8,488 nt of DNA from positions 1 through 8,488 of the forward strand of contig CAZAKZ010000205.1 in NCBI GenBank assembly GCA_964485695.1. Direction: 5' to 3'. This stretch comes from CAZAKZ01 sp964485695 (lineage in GTDB: Bacteria > Planctomycetota > JAFGQW01). Both the position numbers and the translations under genes were made by a program. Positions 1-6,780 of this stretch are shown piece after piece. The notes beneath the pieces were generated by a model. It worked only from the letters and a program-made list of their open reading frames with translations, was not told the origin of the DNA and ran no database searches. Position 1 is the stretch's first letter, and each line of letters opens with the position of its first letter.

Positions 1-90
1 GAACCTGGGCGAAAAATCCTCGATTCTGGCCTCGCGCCAGTTTACCCACAGGCTGTTTTTCATTTCTCGGCGGGCATTTTCCCGGGCCCC

Positions 91-101
91 GGGCACTGCC
101 C
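91..101. promoter_or_regulatory. 11-bp perfect palindrome abutting the -35 box
   Basis: GGGCA-C-TGCCC is a perfect inverted repeat with a one-base centre. It ends directly before the candidate -35 hexamer at 102. A second GGGCA lies at 72-76, and a CCCGGG-C-CCCGGG tract lies between at 81-93. The position would suit an operator, but GC-rich DNA often yields short palindromes by chance and no regulator gene is present in the window. Confidence 0.15.
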
Positions 102-130
102 TTGACTCTGCTGACTGTTCCCGTGAAAAT
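102..130 (+). promoter_or_regulatory. Candidate sigma70-like promoter of the operon
   Basis: TTGACT at 102-107 matches the -35 consensus at five of six positions. After a 17-base spacer, GAAAAT at 125-130 matches the -10 consensus at four of six. A transcript would start near 137, leaving a leader of about 100 bases before the preferred ATG at 238. It would also make the TTG at 136 and probably the ATG at 154 poor starts. The -10 match is weak and promoters of this bacterial group are poorly characterised, so this is only a candidate. No other promoter is evident between the six genes. Confidence 0.3.
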
Positions 131-237
131 GAGGTTTGTTTCTCCTGTCTACTATGCCGAAAACCGGAGTACGGGCTACAAACAAGACGATCCGGATCCG
201 TTTTTCTCGAGACCCTGAGTCGGGAAGAAAGTTGACG

Positions 238-1503
238 ATGCACTGTGCACGCTGGTTATCTGCGGTTTGCCTCGTTGCCCTGTCGGCGGGGAACTCCCGG
301 GGGGACGACTGGCCTCAGTTCCGCGGACCGAAACGGGATGCGATCTCCAGGGAGACCGGCCTGCTCCGCGCCTGGCCCGAGGGCGGACCCCCGGTCCTCT
401 GGACGGCGGAGGTCTGCGAGGGCTATGCAGCGGCGGCCATCGTCGGCGGCCGGGTCTACTTCAACGACTATGATCAGAAGGCCCGGAAGTGGCTGGTGCG
501 GTGCGTGACCCTCGACAAGGGCGAGGAGCAGTGGCGGTTCAGCGAAAAGAGGCGAATCCGGGCCAACCACGGCATCACCCGGACCACGCCGGCCGTGGAC
601 GGGAAATACGTCTTCTCCCTGGATCCCAAGTGCGTGCTGCACTGCCTGGATGCCCGGACGGGCAAGCAGATCTGGCGCAAGAACCTGGTCCGGGACTACA
701 AGGCGACCATTCCCGCCTGGTACGCCGGCCAGTGCCCACTCCTCGAGCCGGACCGGGTGATCGTCGCCACCGGCGGAAGTGCGGTCATCGTCGCTCTGGA
801 AAAAGCGACCGGAAAACCGATCTGGGAAACGCCCAATCCCCAGGGATGGAGAATGACCCACGCATCGGTGATGCCCGCAGAGATCGGCGGCGTCAAGCAA
901 TACCTCTACTGCACGTTGAAGGGACCCCTGGGTGTCGACGCCGCCGACGGCCGCCTGCTCTGGACGTTTCCCTGGAAGTTCAACGTCGCGGTTCCCGTCT
1001 CGCCCCTGTCCATTGCCGGAGGTCTGATCTTCCAGACCAGCTGCTACGATGCGGGAACGGTGATGATCCGCGTCAAACGCGACGGTGACGCCTTCACCGC
1101 AGAGAAGGTCTTCAGCCTCACGACGAGCGAGTGGAATTCCGAGACGCACACGCCCATCTGCCACCAGAACCACCTGTTTGCGGTGGGGAAGAAACGCCGC
1201 GGGCTCTTTACCTGCCTGGATCTGAGTGGAAAGCAGGTCTGGACGAGCAAGGGGCACTCGAGTTTCGGGTTGGGCAGCTACATCCTGGCCGACGGGATGT
1301 TCTTTGTTCTGGAAGGCAATACGGGCATACTCCGGCTGCTGGACGCCAACACGGCCGGATACAAGGAGCTCGCCAGCGCGCAGGTTCTCGCCGGCCATGA
1401 CGTGTGGGCTCCGCTGGCCCTGGCCGACGGCAAGCTGGTGATACGAGACCTGACCAGGATGGTGTGTATTGACGTGGGCGGCGGGACCGCCCCTGGGAAG
1501 TAG
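238..1503 (+). CDS. Secreted PQQ-like (BamB-type) beta-propeller protein
   Basis: 421 residues. The N-terminus (1-22) looks like a Sec signal peptide with a short hydrophobic core (LSAVCLVALSAG), probably cut near SRG/DD. The mature protein opens with DDWPQFRGP, a hallmark of PQQ-like propellers from planctomycetes and relatives. Blade-closing repeats of the form 'D-x-x-TGK-x-I-W' recur at about 138-147 (DARTGKQIWR), 188-197 (EKATGKPIWE), 235-244 (DAADGRLLWT) and 328-337 (DLSGKQVWTS), which supports a multi-bladed fold. I see no dehydrogenase active-site signature and no heme motif, so binding of real PQQ is not implied. It is probably a periplasmic scaffold, assembly or binding protein. I chose the ATG at 238 because it puts the signal peptide at the N-terminus and has a weak GGAAG ten bases upstream; the frame also stays open back to an ATG at 154 and a TTG at 136. 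It is followed after 23 bases by the NHL propeller gene. Fold call is secure, role unknown. Confidence 0.88.
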   Translation: MHCARWLSAVCLVALSAGNSRGDDWPQFRGPKRDAISRETGLLRAWPEGGPPVLWTAEVCEGYAAAAIVGGRVYFNDYDQKARKWLVRCVTLDKGEEQWRFSEKRRIRANHGITRTTPAVDGKYVFSLDPKCVLHCLDARTGKQIWRKNLVRDYKATIPAWYAGQCPLLEPDRVIVATGGSAVIVALEKATGKPIWETPNPQGWRMTHASVMPAEIGGVKQYLYCTLKGPLGVDAADGRLLWTFPWKFNVAVPVSPLSIAGGLIFQTSCYDAGTVMIRVKRDGDAFTAEKVFSLTTSEWNSETHTPICHQNHLFAVGKKRRGLFTCLDLSGKQVWTSKGHSSFGLGSYILADGMFFVLEGNTGILRLLDANTAGYKELASAQVLAGHDVWAPLALADGKLVIRDLTRMVCIDVGGGTAPGK

Positions 1504-1515
1504 ACCGCAACCGAC

Positions 1516-1519
1516 GGAG
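1516..1519 (+). promoter_or_regulatory. Ribosome binding site deciding the NHL gene start
   Basis: GGAG lies seven bases before the ATG at 1527. A nearer ATG at 1522 reads only atg-cga-tga and stops, so the 1527 start is the usable one. Confidence 0.6.
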
Positions 1520-1526
1520 CCATGCG

Positions 1527-2354
1527 ATGAAATACCGAAAGGTCCGGATTATCGCCGGGAAGGGTTCGAAGCCCCAGCAGTTCTCCGGTGCACTGCGCGG
1601 TATCGCCGTTGACAGGGTGGGCAATATCCATGCGGTGGGTGACGAGGAGGTCAAGGTATTCGACGAGAAAGGCAAGCTTCTCCGGCGTTTCCCGACGAGG
1701 AAACCGGGGTATTGCATCGCCGTGGACGAGGACGGGACGACGTGGGTGGGCCAGGCGGGCCAGGTGGAGAAGTTCGACGCATCGGGCAAGCACCTGGCCG
1801 TATGGCGGGACGCCGACCGCATGGGCCTCGTAACCGCCGTCGGATTGCACGTGAAACACATCTTGCTCGCCGACGCCCAGGACCGCTGCATCCGGCGCTA
1901 CGACCGGGAGGGCAAGTGGCTGAACGATATCGGCAAAGACAACAACACCAGAGGATTCCTGATCCCAAACGGACATCTGGATTTCCAGGTGGATGCCGAG
2001 GGGATCATTCATGCGGCCAATCCCGCCAAGTTTCGCGTCGAGCGGTATAATTTCGCCGGCAAGATCCTCGGGCGGTTCGGCAGGTTCGGCACACACAAAC
2101 CGGAGAACTTCCCCGGCTGCTGCAACCCGACGAACATCGCACTGACGAAGGAGGGCCACGTCGTCACCACCGAGAAGGCCGGTCCCCGGATGAAGGTCTT
2201 CAGCGCCGACGGCAAGATGCTCGCCCTCGTCGGCAAGGAGGCCTTTGACGCCAAATGCAAGAACATGGACGTGGCCACCGACCTCAAGGGTCGAATCTAC
2301 GTCGTCGATACCGTACGACTGCACATCTGTGTATTCGAAAAAGAGAAGCAGTAA
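1527..2354 (+). CDS. Six-bladed NHL-repeat beta-propeller protein
   Basis: 275 residues made almost wholly of NHL-type repeats. Six can be read at about 25-55, 63-93, 102-135, 151-184, 201-235 and 248-274. Each follows the plan 'hydrophobic-AVD-x-x-G-x-h-hV ... hxxF/Y-D-x-x-GK', for example GIAVDRVGNIHAV with VKVFDEKGK. A complete six-bladed propeller fits the length. Two features stand out: an adjacent cysteine pair in FPGCCNP (Cys198, Cys199) before blade five, and AKCKN (Cys244) before blade six. These might bind metal or form disulfides. The N-terminus (MKYRKVRIIAGKG) has no signal peptide or membrane segment, unlike the exported propeller before it, so a cytoplasmic site is predicted from sequence alone. 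NHL propellers usually mediate protein or ligand contacts, and no catalytic residues are recognisable. Operon position before the Tat ferredoxin gene (17-base gap) suggests a structural or accessory role in the same redox complex. Confidence 0.87.
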   Translation: MKYRKVRIIAGKGSKPQQFSGALRGIAVDRVGNIHAVGDEEVKVFDEKGKLLRRFPTRKPGYCIAVDEDGTTWVGQAGQVEKFDASGKHLAVWRDADRMGLVTAVGLHVKHILLADAQDRCIRRYDREGKWLNDIGKDNNTRGFLIPNGHLDFQVDAEGIIHAANPAKFRVERYNFAGKILGRFGRFGTHKPENFPGCCNPTNIALTKEGHVVTTEKAGPRMKVFSADGKMLALVGKEAFDAKCKNMDVATDLKGRIYVVDTVRLHICVFEKEKQ

Positions 2355-2357
2355 CCT

Positions 2358-2361
2358 GGAG
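2358..2361 (+). promoter_or_regulatory. Ribosome binding site of the Tat ferredoxin gene
   Basis: GGAG lies ten bases before the ATG at 2372, in the 17-base gap after the NHL stop codon. It supports this start over longer in-frame starts such as the ATG at 2255, which lie inside the NHL gene. Confidence 0.5.
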
Positions 2362-2371
2362 ACCCCAGACC

Positions 2372-2971
2372 ATGGATCAGGAACCGACTCGTCGTGACGT
2401 TCTGAAGATCGCCGCCCGCGGGACGGGAATCGTTGCCCTTGGCGGCGTGGCCGCGTACCTTACCATCCGGTCGGGTCCGGAGGGCAGATGGCAAATTTGC
2501 CCCAACAAGTGCATCGATATCCGCAAGGATGCCACGGGCGTCGAGGTTTGCGACCTGTGCGCGGCTTCCTGCGTTCTTCCGCTGTCGGCCGTGCGCGCCG
2601 TGAACGAATACAGCGAATGCGGGCGGTGCTGTATCTGCCCCGCGTATTACGACGTCACCAGCGAGGTGGGGGACGACGGCCTGCCGAGCCGCAAGCTCTG
2701 TCCCCGAGACGCGATCACGCGCACGGCCATCGGCGAGGTCGACATGGACGATCCGCTCAACAACTTTTACGAGTACGTCATCGACGAGGCCAAGTGCAAC
2801 GGATGCGGTAGGTGCGTGATGGGGTGCAAGGAGCCGGCCGGCCTGGGCTCGGTCAGGCTCGAGGTGCGAAACGACCTCTGCCTCGACTGCAATCGCTGTT
2901 CCATCGCCATGGCCTGTCCGCACGATGCCATGGTTCGCGAGAGCACCGACCTCACCAAAGCGGAGGCGTAG
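2372..2971 (+). CDS. Tat-signal multi-cluster 4Fe-4S ferredoxin-like protein
   Basis: 199 residues with 18 cysteines. The N-terminus carries a twin-arginine motif (TRRDVLK, 6-12) followed by a hydrophobic stretch at about 17-32, so export in folded, cofactor-loaded form by the Tat system is expected. No clear AxA cleavage site follows, so the helix may stay as a membrane anchor. The C-terminal half has two ferredoxin motifs: Cys142-x2-Cys145-x2-Cys148-x3-Cys152 and Cys170-x2-Cys173-x2-Cys176-x5-Cys182-Pro. These should hold two [4Fe-4S] clusters. The N-terminal half adds Cys43, 47, 60, 63, 67, 83, 86, 87, 89 and 110 in irregular spacings (CxxxC, CxxCxxxC, CxxCCxC), enough for one or two more clusters. 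It resembles electron-transfer subunits such as those of Tat-exported redox complexes. It ends in TAG directly abutting the ATG of the membrane Fe-S gene, so the two are probably translated together and may be partners. Its likely role is an extracytoplasmic electron relay; the partner and direction are inferred. Confidence 0.87.
   Translation: MDQEPTRRDVLKIAARGTGIVALGGVAAYLTIRSGPEGRWQICPNKCIDIRKDATGVEVCDLCAASCVLPLSAVRAVNEYSECGRCCICPAYYDVTSEVGDDGLPSRKLCPRDAITRTAIGEVDMDDPLNNFYEYVIDEAKCNGCGRCVMGCKEPAGLGSVRLEVRNDLCLDCNRCSIAMACPHDAMVRESTDLTKAEA
2962..2966 (+). promoter_or_regulatory. Strong ribosome binding site of the membrane Fe-S gene
   Basis: GGAGG lies within the last codons of the ferredoxin gene, five bases before the ATG at 2972. 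That ATG begins immediately after the TAG stop, an arrangement that favours translational coupling. Confidence 0.6.
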
Positions 2972-3994
2972 ATGACGGAGCACCGGCTTCCGGGTCTGCT
3001 GCGCGGGATTTTCGTTCGATCGCTGAGGATTGGAATCCTCTCCACCGTCATGTGGGTCGCCGTGTCGGCGGTTCCGGGCACCTTGGCCCAGGCACAGTAC
3101 CAGCGCGAGGTCAACATTGTTCCGAGCGAAGAGGACATCGGCAGCGGCTACAAGACCCCCCCGGTGCAGAGGCCGTTGCCGCGTGCGGTGTGGTGGAGCG
3201 TCGTGGACGTCTGCCTGCTGGTCGTGGCACTCGGCCTCTCCTCGTGGATCGTTCTGCGGCGTCGCAGCCGCATCGGGTTCGTGGTTCTGGCAATCTGCAG
3301 TCTGTATTACTTCGGCTTTCACCGACAGGGGTGCGTTTGCCCGATCGGCGCCATTCAGAACGTGGCAGTCGCCCTGACGGTTCCGAGGTACGTCGTCCCC
3401 TATGTGGTGATCCTCTTCTTCATCCTGCCCCTGGTCCTCGCGCTCTTGTTCGGACGCGTATTCTGCGGCGGTGTCTGTCCGCTCGGCGCGATCCAGGAAC
3501 TGGTGCTTCTCAAGCCGGTCCGGGTTCCGCGGCGGCTGGACAAAATGCTGGGGCTGCTGAAGTACGTCTACTTGGGCCTCGCCATCTACTTCGCGGTGCA
3601 ACCGATCGCCTACCGGGACTTCATCATCTGCCGGTTCGACCCGTTCGTTGGATTGTTCCGGTTCAACGGGTCATCCGGCGTGCTCATGTTCGGCGGGGCG
3701 CTGCTGATTCTGGGCCTGTTCGTGGGGCGCCCCTATTGCCGCTACCTGTGTCCGTACGGCGGCCTGCTGTCGATCCTGTCTCGGTTCTCCTGGCGCGGTG
3801 TGACCGTCGCCGGGGGCAAGGAGCGCGATTGCGGGCTCTGTATCGGCTCGTGCCCGTACGGGGCCATCGAGAACATGCGCGCGATCCGGTCTTCCTGTCT
3901 CTTCTGTGCCCGGTGCTTCAAGGCATGCCCGGACGAAGCCGTGATGCAGGAAGCCGACCCGGCCGCCGGTTCAGATGACGGGGACAGGGGATGA
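2972..3994 (+). CDS. NapH/NosR-type polytopic membrane 4Fe-4S protein
   Basis: 340 residues. About six hydrophobic segments are visible near 20-40, 76-95, 101-116, 140-160, 193-213 and 237-251. Between them lie family motifs: CVCPIGAIQ (Cys121, Cys123), CGGVCPLGAIQ (Cys165, Cys169), a lone Cys220 in IICRFDPF, and CRYLCPYGG (Cys256, Cys260). The C-terminus has a ferredoxin region: Cys287-x2-Cys290-x3-Cys294-Pro, which has one cysteine fewer than the usual motif, and Cys309-x2-Cys312-x2-Cys315-x3-Cys319-Pro. This is the C-terminal half of NosR and NapH/MauN-like proteins, membrane electron carriers between quinol or cytoplasmic donors and periplasmic redox proteins. The FMN-binding periplasmic domain of NosR is absent; only about 30 residues (42-72) lie between the first two helices. 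Basic residues suggest that the N-terminus, the 181-191 loop and the ferredoxin tail are cytoplasmic. It sits between an exported ferredoxin gene and a membrane-anchored NADH module, overlapping the latter by ATGA, as expected for the link between them. Confidence 0.88.
   Translation: MTEHRLPGLLRGIFVRSLRIGILSTVMWVAVSAVPGTLAQAQYQREVNIVPSEEDIGSGYKTPPVQRPLPRAVWWSVVDVCLLVVALGLSSWIVLRRRSRIGFVVLAICSLYYFGFHRQGCVCPIGAIQNVAVALTVPRYVVPYVVILFFILPLVLALLFGRVFCGGVCPLGAIQELVLLKPVRVPRRLDKMLGLLKYVYLGLAIYFAVQPIAYRDFIICRFDPFVGLFRFNGSSGVLMFGGALLILGLFVGRPYCRYLCPYGGLLSILSRFSWRGVTVAGGKERDCGLCIGSCPYGAIENMRAIRSSCLFCARCFKACPDEAVMQEADPAAGSDDGDRG
3986..3990 (+). promoter_or_regulatory. Ribosome binding site suggesting an alternative start at 4000
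   Basis: AGGGG directly touches the ATG at 3991, which is too close for normal initiation, but it lies nine bases before the in-frame ATG at 4000. The 3991 start gives the classic ATGA overlap; the 4000 start gives better spacing. The two differ by three residues only. Confidence 0.4.
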
Positions 3995-6777
3995 TCCGGA
4001 TGTCGCGCAGCGTCCTGCGAAACCTGGCACGAGTCATCGGCTTGTCCACCGCAATCGTCATCTTCGCCTGCATGGTGCTCCTCGTGGTCGGCCACGTCCA
4101 ATCGGCCCGGAACGCGCCGCGCGACAAGGCACGGATCGAGACCCTGGAGCAAGCCGCCCGGAAAGACGGCTCGCAGACACCCGTGCTCAGGGAAGAACTC
4201 GATCGCCAGACCGAGGCGTCGCTCGACCGAAAGGCCACCGTCGGTCGCATTGTCATCGTGCTCATCGTCGCGTCCATCGTCTTTCTTCTGTGCGCCAAGA
4301 CCTTGACCGCGATCCTCGGCCGTCGCCCCCCGGCAATGAGCGAAATCGTCGCACACTGCGCGGGGGCTGCCCCGGGGAAGAGGACGCGACGCCGCAAGGC
4401 TGCCTCCTGTACCACGTGCCGGGACGCGGGAGAGACGGCAGCTCCGGCCGATCTCGCATTCGTGGATGAAGCCATCCATCGCATTGGCCGGAGCAAGGAA
4501 GCGGTGATACCCCTCCTCCATGCGATCCAGGCCCACGAGCGCTACCTGCCCGCGGCCGCCCTGCGACGGATCTGCGAGCGGACGGAGATCACGCCGGCAC
4601 AGATCACGGGAGTATCGTCGTTCTATTCCCAGTTCCGTACGTCGCCGGTGGGCGACCATATTGTCAAGGCGTGCCACGGGACGGCGTGCCACGTGGCCGG
4701 ATCGCCGGCCATCACCGAGGAGATCCACCGTCACCTCGACATCCAACCGGGCGCCGACACCGATCCGCAGCGACGGTTCACCGTGGAGAACGTCGCCTGT
4801 CTGGGTTGCTGCACCCTGGCCCCGGTTGTGCAGATCGAAGAGACGACATACGGCCACCTCGCGCCGGACACGGTGGGCGGAGTGCTCGACGATTTCCTCG
4901 AGTTGAACAGTGCCCGGACGGGGCGGAGCGAGAAGGCGGCCGTGGTGAGGCACCATGGCGACGATTCTCTACTCGGAGAAATCCGCGTCGGACTGGACTC
5001 CTGCTGCGTGGCCGGCGGGAGCGCCGGGGTCCACAAGGCGCTCACGGAAGCGGTGGTGGCCACCGGTGCAGCGGCCATGGTCAAGCACGTCGGCTGCCAG
5101 GGCATGTGCAGCCTGACGCCTCTGGTGGAAATCGTGCAGCCGGGTAGGCCGCCCGTCCTCTACACATCCGTCGTCCCGGAGGATGCCAGGGCCATCGTCG
5201 GCCGTCATTTCAAGCCCCGGGGTATTACAAGAAAACTGAAAGGCTCGGCGTTGACCGCGCTGGAACGCCTGCAGAAAGACCCGACCCACGACCGCGTCAC
5301 GCGCTGCTCCACCGACTACCGGGATCCCGTGATCTCGGCCTTCCTCGGCCGGCAGAAACAGATCACCACCGAGCACTGCAACCACTGCGATCCCACCGAC
5401 CTGGACGACTACGTGCGCCTCGGCGGGTTTGACGCCCTGAAGCGATGCCTGGCGGAACGCTCCCCCGAGGAGATCGTCGAGGAGATCCGCCGCAGCGGGC
5501 TGCGGGGGAGGGGCGGCGCGGGCTACCCCACAGCCGAGAAGTGGTCAAAGGTGCAACGGGCCGAGGGGTCGGTGAAATACGTCGTCGTGAACGGCGACGA
5601 GGGGGACCCGGGCGCATTCATGGATCGCATGCTCATGGAATCGGTCCCCTTCCGGGTCATCGAGGGGGCGGCCATCGCGGCCCACTGTGTCGGGGCCAAG
5701 GAGGGCTACTTCTACATCCGGGCGGAATATCCGCTGGCCACAAGACGAATCAAGGAAGCGCTTCGCTTGTGCGAGGAACGTGGCCTCATCGGCGCGACGG
5801 TGCTCCTGACGGTCATGGAGGGCGCCGGCGCCTTCGTGTGTGGTGAGGAGACGGCGCTGCTCAGGTCCATCGAGGGAGACCGCGGATCGCCGCGGATTCG
5901 CCCGCCGTTCCCCTCGGAGAGCGGGCTCCGGGGCATGCCCACGCTGGTGAACAACGTCGAGACCCTGGCCACGATCCCCTGGATCCTCCAGAGCGGCTCG
6001 GCGGCGTTCAAGGCGATGGGCACGGCCACGAGCAAGGGCACGAAGGTCTTCTCTCTTGCCGGCAAGGTCCGGCGCGGCGGCCTCATCGAGGTGCCCATGG
6101 GTGTCACCCTCCACGACATCGTCCATGAGATCGGGGGCGGGATCCGGGACGGCCGCGCTTTCAAGGCCGTCCAGATCGGCGGCCCCTCAGGCGGCTGCGT
6201 ACCGGCCGACCTGGCGGGCACCCCGGTGGACTTCGAGGCCCTCACAGAGGTCGGAGCCATCATGGGTTCGGGCGGACTGGTCGTGCTGGATGATTCGGAC
6301 TGCATGGTGGACGTCGCGCGCTACTTCCTCTCCTTCACCGAGGATCAGTCCTGCGGGAAGTGCACATTCTGCCGCATCGGAACGAAGCGCATGCTGGAAA
6401 TCCTGGACCGGCTCTGCGCGGGCGAGGGGAGGCCGGGCGACCTGGAAGTCCTCGAGCGAACGGCGGCGCAGGTGAGCCGCGGGAGCGTGTGCGGTCTGGG
6501 CAAGACGGCTCCCAATCCGGTCCTGTCCACGCTACACCATTTCCGCGACGAGTACGAGGCGCACATCCAGGGGCGCTGCCCGGCCGGCAAGTGCAAGGCC
6601 TTGATCACGATCCAGATCACCGACAGGTGCGTCGGCTGCACCTTGTGTGCACAGCGCTGCCCGGTCGAGGCCATTGCCTACACGCCCTATGAGAAGCATG
6701 AAATCGATCCGGAAAAATGCACGCGCTGCGGCACCTGCTTGAATCGGTGCCCGGAAAAAGCAATCGAGGTGACATAG
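3991..6777 (+). CDS. Membrane-anchored NuoE-NuoF (HydB-type) NADH dehydrogenase fusion
   Basis: 928 residues. Domains in order: two transmembrane helices (about 13-35 and 84-108) around a charged, possibly helical loop; a basic linker; a NuoE-like [2Fe-2S] thioredoxin fold (about 152-305) with Cys228, Cys233, Cys270 and Cys274; a second thioredoxin-like domain (about 328-407) with Cys338/339, Cys369 and Cys373; the NuoF core (about 470-850); and a 2x[4Fe-4S] ferredoxin tail (Cys880, 883, 886, 890 and Cys910, 913, 916, 920). NuoF motifs are intact: GLRGRGGAGYPT (503-514) and NGDEGDPGAF (534-543) for FMN/NADH, GAGAFVCGEETAL (611-623), and cluster N3 ligands SCGKCTFC (Cys788, 791, 794) with Cys834 in CGLGKTAPNP. 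From about 325 on it matches the layout and length of Thermotoga maritima HydB. It should oxidise NADH or reduce NAD+ on the cytoplasmic side. The membrane helices are unusual, because NuoE, NuoF and HydB are normally soluble. No hydrogenase or Complex I membrane gene accompanies it. Whether it bifurcates electrons cannot be judged here. The ATG at 4000 is an alternative start. Confidence 0.93.
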   Translation: MIRMSRSVLRNLARVIGLSTAIVIFACMVLLVVGHVQSARNAPRDKARIETLEQAARKDGSQTPVLREELDRQTEASLDRKATVGRIVIVLIVASIVFLLCAKTLTAILGRRPPAMSEIVAHCAGAAPGKRTRRRKAASCTTCRDAGETAAPADLAFVDEAIHRIGRSKEAVIPLLHAIQAHERYLPAAALRRICERTEITPAQITGVSSFYSQFRTSPVGDHIVKACHGTACHVAGSPAITEEIHRHLDIQPGADTDPQRRFTVENVACLGCCTLAPVVQIEETTYGHLAPDTVGGVLDDFLELNSARTGRSEKAAVVRHHGDDSLLGEIRVGLDSCCVAGGSAGVHKALTEAVVATGAAAMVKHVGCQGMCSLTPLVEIVQPGRPPVLYTSVVPEDARAIVGRHFKPRGITRKLKGSALTALERLQKDPTHDRVTRCSTDYRDPVISAFLGRQKQITTEHCNHCDPTDLDDYVRLGGFDALKRCLAERSPEEIVEEIRRSGLRGRGGAGYPTAEKWSKVQRAEGSVKYVVVNGDEGDPGAFMDRMLMESVPFRVIEGAAIAAHCVGAKEGYFYIRAEYPLATRRIKEALRLCEERGLIGATVLLTVMEGAGAFVCGEETALLRSIEGDRGSPRIRPPFPSESGLRGMPTLVNNVETLATIPWILQSGSAAFKAMGTATSKGTKVFSLAGKVRRGGLIEVPMGVTLHDIVHEIGGGIRDGRAFKAVQIGGPSGGCVPADLAGTPVDFEALTEVGAIMGSGGLVVLDDSDCMVDVARYFLSFTEDQSCGKCTFCRIGTKRMLEILDRLCAGEGRPGDLEVLERTAAQVSRGSVCGLGKTAPNPVLSTLHHFRDEYEAHIQGRCPAGKCKALITIQITDRCVGCTLCAQRCPVEAIAYTPYEKHEIDPEKCTRCGTCLNRCPEKAIEVT
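6766..6772 (+). promoter_or_regulatory. Near-ideal ribosome binding site of the FAD subunit gene
   Basis: GAGGTGA lies inside the last codons of the NuoEF fusion gene, eight bases before the ATG at 6781. It is the best Shine-Dalgarno match in the window and fixes this start firmly. Confidence 0.7.
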
Positions 6778-6780
6778 AAG

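Noticed and set aside
136..237. Longer N-terminus of the PQQ-like protein from TTG at 136 or ATG at 154
   Set aside because: Neither start has a Shine-Dalgarno sequence, the TTG lies at the predicted transcript start, and the added residues would bury the signal peptide behind a charged stretch.
256..1398. Long open frame on the minus strand opposite the PQQ-like gene
   Set aside because: It is a GC-rich shadow of a well-supported + strand gene and its translation shows no recognisable domain. The same holds for long minus-strand frames at 2297-3601, 3742-4956 and 6532-7704.
238..1503. PQQ-dependent alcohol or glucose dehydrogenase
   Set aside because: The protein is too short (421 residues), and I see no vicinal-cysteine disulfide, calcium or catalytic aspartate signature of those enzymes; only the propeller fold is shared.
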